Below are positions 1-6,478 of a DNA stretch of 7,311 bases, one piece after another (position 1 is the first letter of the stretch; the number at the start of each line of letters is the position of its first letter). Location: contig CAJUHY010000084.1 of assembly GCA_910585895.1 (NCBI GenBank), forward strand, positions 1 through 7,311. Reading direction: 5' to 3'. A program made the translations under genes and the position numbers. A model generated the notes under the pieces. That model made no database searches. It saw only the letters and a list, made by a program, of their open reading frames with translations, and was not told where the DNA came from. The DNA is from an uncultured Lachnospiraceae bacterium. Its GTDB lineage: Bacteria > Bacillota > Clostridia > Lachnospirales > Lachnospiraceae.

Positions 1-6
1 TTACAA

Positions 7-26
7 AATATATCGGGAGATATATT
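7..26. repeat. Perfect 8-bp inverted repeat upstream of the peptide gene
   Basis: AATATATC (7-14), a GGGA spacer (15-18) and GATATATT (19-26) form a perfect inverted repeat ending 36 bases before the start of the Cys-rich peptide gene. Its right arm overlaps a TTGACA hexamer (25-30) that has no convincing -10 partner. It could be an operator dyad or a short RNA hairpin in a leader. It is AT-rich and has no poly-T run, so it is a poor terminator. The structure is seen; the role is unknown. Confidence 0.4.
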
Positions 27-62
27 GACAAATTTCAAATTTTGAGATAGGAGGAGTATGGC

Positions 63-272
63 ATGAATAAAAAGTTAATCAAAAGCAGGAGTTTCCGCAT
101 GGATACGTTGGAAGCAATGGTTTGTAAATGTGTTTGTAGTTGTTCTGACCCCTGTGCAAATTGCAGCGGCGGCGGTTCTTTTTATGTTGAAGAACACAAT
201 TATCATGGTGGTTTTGCAGTACGTGATGCAAAAAGTGCATCTACCTACGCCATTGGTAGAAGCAGAGGATGA
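63..272 (+). CDS. Small Cys-rich peptide, putative RiPP/bacteriocin precursor (CLI_3235-like)
   Basis: A 69-residue peptide. A basic leader (residues 1-12, MNKKLIKSRSFR) precedes MDTLEAM (13-19). A compact Cys cluster follows, with Cys at 21, 23, 25, 27, 31 and 34, then SGGG (35-38) and a polar Ser/Gly/Tyr/His-rich tail ending in GRSRG. The pattern of short basic leader, TLEAM-like boundary, alternating Cys and polar tail matches what I recall of clostridial CLI_3235-class bacteriocin precursors. Those are normally encoded with a radical SAM maturase and ABC exporters; this is family resemblance from memory, not a search. The start at 63 is supported by AGGAGGAG at 49-56. ATG 99, after AGGAG at 87-91, is a less likely internal start. 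A decayed second copy lies 312 bases downstream and an FtsX-type exporter follows. No modification enzyme is present in the window; one may lie upstream. It could instead be an unmodified Cys-rich or metal-binding peptide. Confidence 0.6.
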   Translation: MNKKLIKSRSFRMDTLEAMVCKCVCSCSDPCANCSGGGSFYVEEHNYHGGFAVRDAKSASTYAIGRSRG

Positions 273-432
273 CATAATATGTTTTGTATTTTTTAAGCAT
301 TGTGTTTGTTCTCTTACAGTTAGAAAAGAAGCTACTCTGATACAGAATACAACGGAAGAAGTGGGGAGTATAGGTCGAATAAAAAATTTAATAAGAGCAG
401 GAGTTCCTGCATGGATACGTTGGAAGCAATGG
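97..432 (+). repeat. Direct repeat of the peptide-gene core (97-120 and 409-432)
   Basis: A 24-base identical block, encoding the MDTLEAM segment plus flanking bases, occurs at 97-120 and again at 409-432. Weaker similarity extends from roughly 50 to 176 and from 362 to 484, covering the region before the start codon, the leader and the Cys cluster. The offset is 312 bases. This indicates tandem duplication of a precursor gene followed by divergence. The spacer 273-374 has no recognisable gene. Confidence 0.85.
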
Positions 433-567
433 CTTGTGGATGTAATTGTTATGACCCTTGTAGAAATTGCAGTGGAGGCGGTACTTTCTGTACACAAAGA
501 TTTTATTAGGCGGCATCCCCCCAGTAATACGTTGTATAATCTTGCACATGTCAGAGTAAGAGGATAA
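375..567 (+). pseudogene. Second copy of the Cys-rich precursor gene, start codon lost and frameshifted
   Basis: This copy aligns with 63-272, but the base triplet matching the first copy's ATG is TCG (375-377), and no in-frame start is seen close upstream. The leader NKKFNKSRSSC, the block MDTLEAM and the cluster ACGCNCYDPCRNCSGGG are kept in one frame, with one C-x-C step fewer than copy 1. That frame stops at TAG 507-509. The tail resembling copy 1 (ending VRVRG then TAA at 565-567, against GRSRG in copy 1) lies in another frame, so an indel separates core and tail. Translation could still begin at ATG 411 behind AGGAG (399-403), giving a 32-residue peptide (411-509) without the basic leader. 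The bases 397-410 form a GCAGG/CCTGC hairpin that would mask this site. It is most likely a decayed paralogue. Confidence 0.6.
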
Positions 568-600
568 CATATCCTATCCTATTTTGTCATTTAACAATCA

Positions 601-662
601 AGGCTCCTTATTGGTAAAAATATTGTTATAGCAATTTTTATTAATATAGGAGCCTCTTTTAT
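601..662 (+). terminator. Stem-loop terminator after the peptide region
   Basis: AGGCTCCT (601-608) pairs perfectly with AGGAGCCT (648-655) and is followed by CTTTT (656-660). The 39-base interior is itself partly self-complementary (AAAAATATTG against CAATTTTTA), so a longer imperfect stem is likely. It separates the peptide genes from the exporter, which then needs its own promoter. Confidence 0.75.
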
Positions 663-690
663 TGACATACTTTTCCATACGCACTAAAAC
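662..690 (+). promoter_or_regulatory. Possible sigma-A promoter for the ABC exporter
   Basis: A perfect TTGACA (662-667) is followed at 17-base spacing by TAAAAC (685-690), which matches 4 of 6 bases of TATAAT. It sits directly after the terminator and 38 bases before the permease start, which is a sensible place. The weak -10 keeps confidence moderate. Confidence 0.45.
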
Positions 691-728
691 TAAATAAAAC
701 TGAAACAACAGCCCGAGGAGGTGTACCT

Positions 729-3700
729 ATGAGAAAGTCCCTTGCCCTCAAAACATTACTGCGTTCCCCTTTGAAAACGCTGCTGACATTCCTCTTGCTT
801 GCTGCAGCATCATTTGCATTGTTTTCACATGTGGCGGACTACATTATCACAGCGCGAGAAGCGGCAAGAATCAAGGATTCCTGCTATGGGGTAGCCGCAT
901 TGGACAACACAGTGCAAAATATCGCTGTGTGGAAACAGTTCAGTTCGTTCATAGCGTACGCAAAGGAGTATGAAGTGGAAGATAGCCCTTGGCCATCTAA
1001 TGAACAGTTAGAAGAATTTTCATCTTTACCAGGAGCCACGCTGGCTGATACGCGATACATGACGGCCGGGTTGGTGGAAGATTATGAGCGCCTATATAAC
1101 AAAGATGTGAATATTGCGAGATGTGTAATAGAAGGAAATTATGCTGGATATGAAGAAAATGAGATAAATTCAGGCTCAGGCACATATACGGGAGATTCCA
1201 TATGGTTGCTATTTGATGACGTTACAGTACTTGCTAGTGAAAGAGAATTGGAGGCGCAGGTCAGGGTTAAGGTTGACTTGGTTGATACAAACGTGGAGAA
1301 TAATCCCAGGGAATTTTATGAAGGGATTAAGAAAGGAACTCGCTGTCTTGTTATAGCAGGGGGCTCTAATGAGCTTATGATGTATGGTGGTAAAGAATTT
1401 TTTTGCGTGGTTGAGGGGCTTGGTGAGGATTACCTTGGGACAGATGAGTTTTCATTTTTTAAGGAAATGACTAACGCAGTTAACCAGAGTGTATATACCT
1501 ATGATCTTGTGTATACATCAGATACGCGAGCCATTCCAAGTTTTAATGGAGGCGGCATGGAAATTGCCAGCGGGCGTGGTCTGACGGCAGAAGACAGAGA
1601 TGCCTGTATCGTAAATGAATTCTTTTTGGAGACCTATGGTTTGTCAATCGGCGACAGAGTCAGTATACAATTAGGTAACGTTTTGTTCCACCAAGGTGGA
1701 TGGAATGGAGCAAAGGCTGGATGGAATGGTACAAAGGCTGGAGTAAGACAGAATGTTTCTGATTTTGTTGATACGGCAGAACTTGAAATTGTTGGTACAT
1801 ACAGGATACTCGATGACGTTGCCACACGCGTTGCGGCAAGTGAATGGATGTACACGGAAAGCACAGTTTTCGTTCCAGCCACGCTTCTGCCAATAAAAGT
1901 TCCAGTAGAGTATGAGACCGCCAAGGGAGAGTACAGTGTTCTTATTGAGAATGCTGGCGATATAAGGGCGTTCTGGGAAAGAGCACAGTTGTCCGCAGAA
2001 GAAATGGGTGTAGGACTGATTTTTTCAGATGGAGGCTGGCTGGAAATTGAGGATAGCTTTGAGGCCGCACAGGCAGCGTCATTGATAACGACTGTGCTAT
2101 ATATCATTGGGGTAGGACTTGCGCTAATCCTTGCGGTGTATCTTTACATCGGCAGAAACAGGCAGGAGTATGCTATCATGAGAGCGTTAGGTGTACCGAG
2201 AAAGGAAGCCGAAATTACGGTTATCTTGCCGTTTACTGTATTGTCAGTTGCTATGCCAATTGGTGGTATAGCAGGATTCTTTCAGGCGACAAAAGCGGTG
2301 GCAGGGGCGCTTGGAGAGCTGACAGGAAGTTTGTCTGACCGTTATGTTCCGGATGTCGCGCTTCCTGTTTGGGTAGTTTTCCTATGTTTCTTTTTAGAGT
2401 TGGCGTTCACCATGCTCATTGCTCTGGTTTTCTTGAGACGGATAAAAAAAATACCTCCCATGGAATTGCTTGCAGGGCGGCAGGGGATGGGCAGACGAAA
2501 ATACAAAGTTTATAAAGGAATTGAAATTTATAATAAAGAAAAGGTTTTGTTATCAAATAGTACTTGTGTATTATCTAATTCTAAAGGATTTGAGGTTACG
2601 AAACTTTCCAATGCAGGGGAAATGTCTTTAGGTGGGAATTATAGGGCGCTATGCCATGTGGCTGTCTATATCCTGCGCCACATGCGGCGGAGAATTGGAA
2701 AGACTGCGGTGTCTCTGCTTCTGGCAATTGTGCTTTTGTCGGGAACTGGAATGTTCGTCTTGGCAAAGAGTACGTACAGTGAGGCATTTGATGCGGTTGC
2801 TGTTAGAGGGAAAGTTCTGCAGTTTTCTTCCGAATCCATAAGGGAACTGTCAAACTCAGACATGTTGGATGATTTTTATTATTATGGAAGTTTTATTGTA
2901 TATGCAAATGGTTTAGAACAGAGTGTTCCCATGACATTCACGAATAATCTTGAACATTACTTGGCGGGTGATTACGAAGTGTCTTATGCAGATGGATATG
3001 ACATCTCTGTTCTGAATGGAACAGGTGCGGTTTGTCTGGTCGGTAAAAATATGGCAAAAAGGTTGGATATAAGCCCAGGAGACAAAATTTCGTTATTGTC
3101 ATATGTACTATATTCTGCGATGGAGAGTGAGGATTGGGGAGAGAAAGAACTGCAGGAAGCGGCGTTGGAGCAGACTCAGCCTTATACGGTTGCGGGAATT
3201 ATAGAATCAGATAGCGCAAGCGCCGAGGGAATTTTTGCATCGGCAAACTATGCAGCCGAGGAACTGTATGGGAGGCCATTTCTAATTGAATACGGTGAGT
3301 TTCAGTTGTCGGATAATCGAAGACTGGATGAGTTAGAAGTATTATTGGCTAAGAAGCAGAAGGTTGATTTGGCACAATATTCCCCAAGGGCTTCTTACAG
3401 TATTAATTCTGGTAAGCTCGAGGATATGAAACGTCTCTGTAACATTCTGGAGTCTATTTTCCCGATTGTAGTAGCAGCAGCTGTAATGATTGGAATATTA
3501 GGTTCTGTTCTTGTTATCTTACAGTCGGCAAAGGAAGCGGCATTCCTGCGTGTTTTGGGCGTTACGAAGAAACGCGCCCGGTGTATGCTGATATTGGAGC
3601 AGGCAGCGCTTTGTCTTGTCGGGGTTATCCTTGTGGCAGGTGGATTGGCATTGTATAGCCCGGGAGTGTTTGCAAGGAGCATGGGAACGCTTGCAGTCTG

Positions 3701-3800
3701 CTACGCATTGTATTTTCTGGGGTGTGTCTGCGGGGCAGTTGCAGCAGCGGTACAGATAACCAGGCACAGGATAATGGAACTTTTGCAGGTGAAGGAGTGA
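729..3800 (+). CDS. ABC transporter permease, two FtsX/MacB-type domains (1023 aa)
   Basis: A membrane subunit of an ABC exporter of the FtsX-like permease superfamily, whose members export or extract peptides, lipids or lipoproteins. The layout is a duplicated half: TM1 about residues 17-37, a large extracellular domain 38-447, then TM2-TM4 (about 449-474, 497-518, 545-568). The second half has TM5 (about 657-681), a smaller extracellular domain 682-905 and TM6-TM8 (about 906-934, 950-979, 985-1010). Both C-terminal bundles carry the FtsX-type cytoplasmic turn after their first helix (MRALGVPRKEAE; FLRVLGVTKKRAR). The start follows GAGGAGG (715-721). The ATPase gene begins 4 bases after the stop, so the two are an operon. 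Odd points are a two-copy 21-base tandem repeat in the first extracellular domain and an AT-rich, low-similarity linker (about residues 590-640). The partner ATPase is broken. The substrate is unknown; an antimicrobial peptide, or the product of the nearby peptide genes, is only a guess. Confidence 0.88.
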   Translation: MRKSLALKTLLRSPLKTLLTFLLLAAASFALFSHVADYIITAREAARIKDSCYGVAALDNTVQNIAVWKQFSSFIAYAKEYEVEDSPWPSNEQLEEFSSLPGATLADTRYMTAGLVEDYERLYNKDVNIARCVIEGNYAGYEENEINSGSGTYTGDSIWLLFDDVTVLASERELEAQVRVKVDLVDTNVENNPREFYEGIKKGTRCLVIAGGSNELMMYGGKEFFCVVEGLGEDYLGTDEFSFFKEMTNAVNQSVYTYDLVYTSDTRAIPSFNGGGMEIASGRGLTAEDRDACIVNEFFLETYGLSIGDRVSIQLGNVLFHQGGWNGAKAGWNGTKAGVRQNVSDFVDTAELEIVGTYRILDDVATRVAASEWMYTESTVFVPATLLPIKVPVEYETAKGEYSVLIENAGDIRAFWERAQLSAEEMGVGLIFSDGGWLEIEDSFEAAQAASLITTVLYIIGVGLALILAVYLYIGRNRQEYAIMRALGVPRKEAEITVILPFTVLSVAMPIGGIAGFFQATKAVAGALGELTGSLSDRYVPDVALPVWVVFLCFFLELAFTMLIALVFLRRIKKIPPMELLAGRQGMGRRKYKVYKGIEIYNKEKVLLSNSTCVLSNSKGFEVTKLSNAGEMSLGGNYRALCHVAVYILRHMRRRIGKTAVSLLLAIVLLSGTGMFVLAKSTYSEAFDAVAVRGKVLQFSSESIRELSNSDMLDDFYYYGSFIVYANGLEQSVPMTFTNNLEHYLAGDYEVSYADGYDISVLNGTGAVCLVGKNMAKRLDISPGDKISLLSYVLYSAMESEDWGEKELQEAALEQTQPYTVAGIIESDSASAEGIFASANYAAEELYGRPFLIEYGEFQLSDNRRLDELEVLLAKKQKVDLAQYSPRASYSINSGKLEDMKRLCNILESIFPIVVAAAVMIGILGSVLVILQSAKEAAFLRVLGVTKKRARCMLILEQAALCLVGVILVAGGLALYSPGVFARSMGTLAVCYALYFLGCVCGAVAAAVQITRHRIMELLQVKE
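1698..1739 (+). repeat. In-frame 21-base tandem repeat inside the permease gene
   Basis: Two adjacent 21-base units (1698-1718 and 1719-1739) differ at only two positions. They encode GWNGAKA followed by GWNGTKA, starting near residue 324 in the first extracellular domain. The unit length keeps the frame, so copy number could vary without breaking the gene. Confidence 0.85.
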
Positions 3801-3804
3801 AGAT

Positions 3805-4393
3805 ATGTCAGCTTTGACTTTGGAAAATGTAACATATAAATACAAGAATGCGCAGAGGGCTGCGGTTTCCGGAATTTCCCATGTATTTGAAGGGGGGAAG
3901 GTCTACGCCATTGTAGGTCCTTCCGGTTCCGGGAAGTCCACGCTGCTTTCCCTGCTGGCAGGGCTCGATCTGCCCACAGAAGGGGAGGTCGCCTTTGACG
4001 GCAATAGCCTGGCGGGGCTTGACCTTGACCGTTACCGCCGTGAGAGCATTTCCATGATATTCCAGGCATTCCACCTGTTCCCGCTGATGACGGTGATGGA
4101 AAATGTCTGCTTTCCCATGGAGTTGTGCGGGGTGAACCCCAAGGATGCCAAACCCAGGGCGGAGCCTTGCCTCGAATGCGAAGATTATATTAGGCGATGA
4201 GCCGACTGGAAACCTTGACGGCGCGAACACGCAGAACATCATTGACATTTTATGCAGCCTTGCGCATGAGAAGGGTTACTGCGTCATCATTGTCACTCAT
4301 GACATGGAGGTGGCAGAGGCGGCTGATGAGGCGCTGCGCATGAGAGATGGAGAATTGCGGCTAGATAATCCAACAAAGCAGATGCATAAATAG
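3805..4393 (+). pseudogene. ABC transporter ATP-binding protein (MacB/LolD type), internal deletion and frameshift
   Basis: This would be the ATPase partner of the permease, hydrolysing ATP in the cytoplasm. The 5' part (from ATG 3805, SD GAAGGAG at 3791-3797) encodes Walker A GPSGSGKST (residues 38-46) and the Q-loop FQAF (86-89), and runs to KPRAE (116-120). It then leaves frame and stops at 4198-4200. The 3' part, in another frame from about 4166 to 4393, encodes LASNAKIILGDEPTGNLD (Walker B and D-loop) and the H-loop VTHD. In intact relatives about 30-35 residues lie between these parts, including the LSGGQ signature. Here they are missing and the frame changes at about 4162-4168. Such a protein could not form a working ATP sandwich dimer. 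A missing block of this size is unlikely to be a simple read error. The bases around this gene are more GC-rich than the permease middle. Confidence 0.85.
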
Positions 4394-4414
4394 ACAAGTA
4401 GGTTTGACTAATTA

Positions 4415-5098
4415 TCAATGAGACGAGATGCTGGATAGAAAACAGGTTTTACCAATATCGGTAGCGCCTTCCGGCACACAGGCAACCACAGGAACTTTCC
4501 CTTTGCGCGCAATTGTCCTGCGGTTGTCCTGCTCCATCTCATTGTCAGGATGAAAATGGTTTAGGATTACTCCCTTTGTTATAATATGTTTGCTGCTAAG
4601 GTATTTCAAAGTAAGCAAAGTTGCATTGATGGTACCCAGCCCTGAATCTGCCACAACAAGGCAAGGCAGATTCAATGCTTTGATTATATCTTCTAACCAA
4701 ATTTCCTGCTTTTCATCTAGGCGCAGTGGGCATAAAATTCCTCCGCTTCCCTCCATCACAACAAAATCATATTCCTGGCACAAAGAATCATATCCTTGTT
4801 GAACAACGGACAAATCCACAGGGGAGCCTTCCCGCCTGGCTGCCAGGTGAGGGGAAATCGCTTCCTCGTAAATATAAGGTACCATAGAGTCTAAAGATTG
4901 GGAGATACCGGATATTTGCTTGACATAAACCGCATCGCCCGGCACAAGCCCTTGTGCCCCTCTCTGGTTTCCGCTGACAGCTGCTTTATAGTATGCAGCA
5001 TCTACCCCTGTTTCTTTTAACTGTTTTATGAGCAGGGCTGTTACATAAGTTTTTCCCACATCTGTTCCGGTTCCGGTGATAAATATCCCTTTTTCCAT
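4415..5098 (-). CDS. bioD: Dethiobiotin synthetase (ATP-dependent)
   Basis: This cytoplasmic enzyme closes the ureido ring of dethiobiotin from 7,8-diaminopelargonate, CO2 and ATP, the step before biotin synthase BioB. The 227-residue protein has the BioD P-loop GTGTDVGKT (residues 9-17) and YYKAAVSG with the expected Lys38, which corresponds to the substrate-binding Lys of the YKPVASG motif in E. coli. It also has EGSGGILCPL (116-125), VVADSGLGTINATLLTLKYL (148-167) and GVILNHF (176-182). Length is normal for the family. It is the second gene of an operon with bioY, starting 47 bases after the bioY stop; the ribosome binding site is weak (AAGG about 11 bases upstream). Its 3' end faces the ABC ATPase remnant with 21 bases between stops and no visible terminator. 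No bioA, bioB or bioF is present in the window. Confidence 0.93.
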   Translation of the reverse strand: MEKGIFITGTGTDVGKTYVTALLIKQLKETGVDAAYYKAAVSGNQRGAQGLVPGDAVYVKQISGISQSLDSMVPYIYEEAISPHLAARREGSPVDLSVVQQGYDSLCQEYDFVVMEGSGGILCPLRLDEKQEIWLEDIIKALNLPCLVVADSGLGTINATLLTLKYLSSKHIITKGVILNHFHPDNEMEQDNRRTIARKGKVPVVACVPEGATDIGKTCFLSSISSH

Positions 5099-5145
5099 TA
5101 TCTGATAACCTTATCCTTTTCTTTGAAATCTATGATATCAGTTTC

Positions 5146-5718
5146 TTATTTGGTGATTGTTCCCAAAATACTTCTGAATGCCGGCACAAGGCGAACTGCA
5201 AGTCCGGCGGACAGAAGGCAGAGCACAATATCACCAGGCATATCCAGGGGAAAACAGTCTGCAATTACCATCACAAAAGCAGTCTTATCCCCGACATAAA
5301 AATTCAGCATCATATACTTGTAAACTAATCCAATGGCATATGTTACTGCAAAGCCTGCAAAAGCAGCCGTTAAATATTTTGCGTATCCGTTGATTCCAGA
5401 TTTATCGACAACAAGACCAGTAACAAAAGCGGCTAAAATAAATCCCATCAGATAACCGAAACTTGGACGGAATATGTAGGCTATTCCACCGCCTGCGGCA
5501 AAAATGGGCAGACCACAAAGCCCTAATAATACATAAACTCCCACGCTCAATGTCCCCATTTTACGTCCAAGAATCATGCCTGCCAGCAGGACAAACAAAA
5601 ACTGCAGGGTGAAATAATCCATTCCGGGAACTGGAACCTGTATAAATGCTCCAGCAGCTACAAGTGCGGTGAAAAGCCCTCCGCATACAATTTCTTTTAC
5701 GCTTAATTTCTTTTTCAT
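5146..5718 (-). CDS. bioY: Biotin ECF transporter S component BioY
   Basis: BioY is the membrane substrate-binding subunit for biotin uptake. It works with a shared ECF module (EcfT plus two ATPases) and, in some bacteria, perhaps alone. The 190-residue protein has about six hydrophobic segments (roughly residues 10-30, 36-52, 54-74, 85-104, 114-133 and 150-178). It carries the BioY hallmarks GLCGLPIFAAGGGIAY (66-81), PSFGYLMGF (85-93) and DMPGD (159-163). The start is set by AGGAGG a few bases upstream (minus strand, about 5725-5731). It leads the bioY-bioD operon behind a promoter with a BirA-like operator, so repression by biotin-loaded BirA is expected. No EcfT or EcfA genes are seen here, which fits the group II arrangement where the energising module is encoded elsewhere. 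Confidence 0.94.
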   Translation of the reverse strand: MKKKLSVKEIVCGGLFTALVAAGAFIQVPVPGMDYFTLQFLFVLLAGMILGRKMGTLSVGVYVLLGLCGLPIFAAGGGIAYIFRPSFGYLMGFILAAFVTGLVVDKSGINGYAKYLTAAFAGFAVTYAIGLVYKYMMLNFYVGDKTAFVMVIADCFPLDMPGDIVLCLLSAGLAVRLVPAFRSILGTITK

Positions 5719-5777
5719 AGCGTTCCTCCTGAATCGTGTAGTATGTTTTGTCTTATTTTTCCAGACTTTCTACCAAC

Positions 5778-5806
5778 ACTATAAAGGAGAAAAAGCAAAA
5801 TGTCAA
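5778..5806 (-). promoter_or_regulatory. Sigma-A promoter of bioY-bioD
   Basis: On the minus strand, a perfect TTGACA -35 (5801-5806) and a TATAGT -10 (5778-5783) are separated by exactly 17 bases. Transcription would start near 5771, giving a leader of about 50 bases before bioY, too short for a typical riboswitch. The -35 lies within the operator half-site described separately. Confidence 0.82.
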
Positions 5807-5831
5807 CTATAAATTAATAAAGGTTAACAAT
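5799..5831 (-). promoter_or_regulatory. Probable BirA operator upstream of bioY-bioD
   Basis: Read on the minus strand, ATTGTTAACC (5831-5822), a 13-base AT-rich spacer and AGTTGACATT (5808-5799) form an interrupted dyad. The first arm equals the Gram-positive BirA half-site as I recall it, and the second matches 7 of 10 positions. The weaker arm contains the -35 TTGACA, so binding of biotin-loaded BirA would block RNA polymerase. BirA is the known regulator of bioY and bio genes in clostridia; the assignment here is inference from the pattern and its position. Confidence 0.7.
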
Positions 5832-5966
5832 AGGTTTATGAGAATAAATATAAGAATACATGGTAAATGCCAAAATAGATTTGTTTATGTAATAAATATT
5901 TTAGGGCTTTTATCTCTCGTAGGGATGTTATAGAATATACTCATCAGGATTTGAAAGGGGCAGTCA

Positions 5967-6329
5967 ATGGGATTTATTTGGGTTGCATTAGGCGGTGCAG
6001 CAGGAGCGGTGGCAAGATATGCGGTGAGTTTAATTCCGGCAAAAACGGTGTTTCCGATTCTGACGCTAATCACAAATGTAATAGGTGCAGTTGTAATTGG
6101 ATTTGTGGTGGGAGCTGTAAGTGATAGAGAAGATATTTCGCAGAATGTGGTATTATTTTGGAAAACAGGAGTTTGTGGAGGTTTTACAACCTTCTCTACC
6201 TTTTCGCTGGAAGCCTGTGGATTATTTGAAAATAAGTTATATGTGCAGGGTGGAGTGTATGTTGTTCTAAGCGTGGTGTGCAGCATTTTAGGCGTGATAA
6301 TTGGCAGGAAATTAGCCTTGCTGCGTTAG
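5967..6329 (+). CDS. crcB: Fluoride ion channel/exporter CrcB (Fluc)
   Basis: A small membrane channel that lets fluoride leave the cell and protects against its toxicity. The 120-residue protein has about four hydrophobic segments and the family motifs GGAAGAVARY (residues 9-18), TNVIGAVVIGFVVG (36-49) and GVCGGFTTFSTFS (68-80), which includes the pore-lining Phe region. The length is typical. Members act as dual-topology homodimers, or as heterodimers when two crcB genes are adjacent; only one copy is here, so a homodimer or a partner elsewhere is needed. The start is supported by AAAGGGG (5954-5960). It is divergent from bioY. A TATAGA/TATACT-rich stretch at 5929-5941 may hold its -10, but no good -35 is seen. 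I see no fluoride riboswitch in its short leader. Confidence 0.93.
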   Translation: MGFIWVALGGAAGAVARYAVSLIPAKTVFPILTLITNVIGAVVIGFVVGAVSDREDISQNVVLFWKTGVCGGFTTFSTFSLEACGLFENKLYVQGGVYVVLSVVCSILGVIIGRKLALLR

Positions 6330-6478
6330 GCAGTTTTCAAGGAGGGGGGAGATATTGAATGGGATTGAGGCTATTTCTGGCAGTTTGCGGCAATTAGCTG
6401 GAAATTGCAGATGGTATTTTTTCACTGTCGGTAGGTTGTTAAAAATTAGAATCAGAAATTTTCAAGGAGGTACAGGTA
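6330..6478 (+). other. Short region after crcB with no recognisable gene
   Basis: A ribosome-binding-like AAGGAGGGGGGAG (6339-6351) is followed by a TTG codon and a reading frame of about 50 residues, starting NGIEAISGSLRQ, that I do not recognise and that runs across the next fragment's start. It also contains MGLRLFLAVCGN at 6360, which is too short to support. I see nothing firm here beyond the ribosome-binding-like block, which is repeated at 6459-6470. Confidence 0.4.

Noticed and set aside
25..30. TTGACA as a promoter for the first peptide gene
   Set aside because: No TATAAT-like hexamer lies 16-18 bases downstream; that position falls on the ribosome binding site. It may be chance or part of the dyad.
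75..497. A 140-residue minus-strand open frame over the peptide region
   Set aside because: It shows the same short block twice (HCFQRIHA), which is just the reverse reading of the direct repeat. No ribosome site or family match.
130..567. A 145-residue open frame across both peptide copies
   Set aside because: It runs out of frame with both Cys-rich copies, has no ribosome binding site, and its length comes from the duplicated sequence being open in several frames.
1634..2107. A 157-residue minus-strand open frame inside the permease gene
   Set aside because: It lies wholly within a clear coding gene on the other strand and has no family features.
5832..5966. Fluoride riboswitch in front of crcB
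   Set aside because: I could not find the expected conserved 5' GG-GAUGG-type segment with its pseudoknot partner. A covariance search would settle this.
6310..6337. Terminator at the end of crcB (CTGC-GTTAG-GCAG-TTTT)
   Set aside because: The stem is only 4 bp and overlaps the stop codon region, too weak to call.
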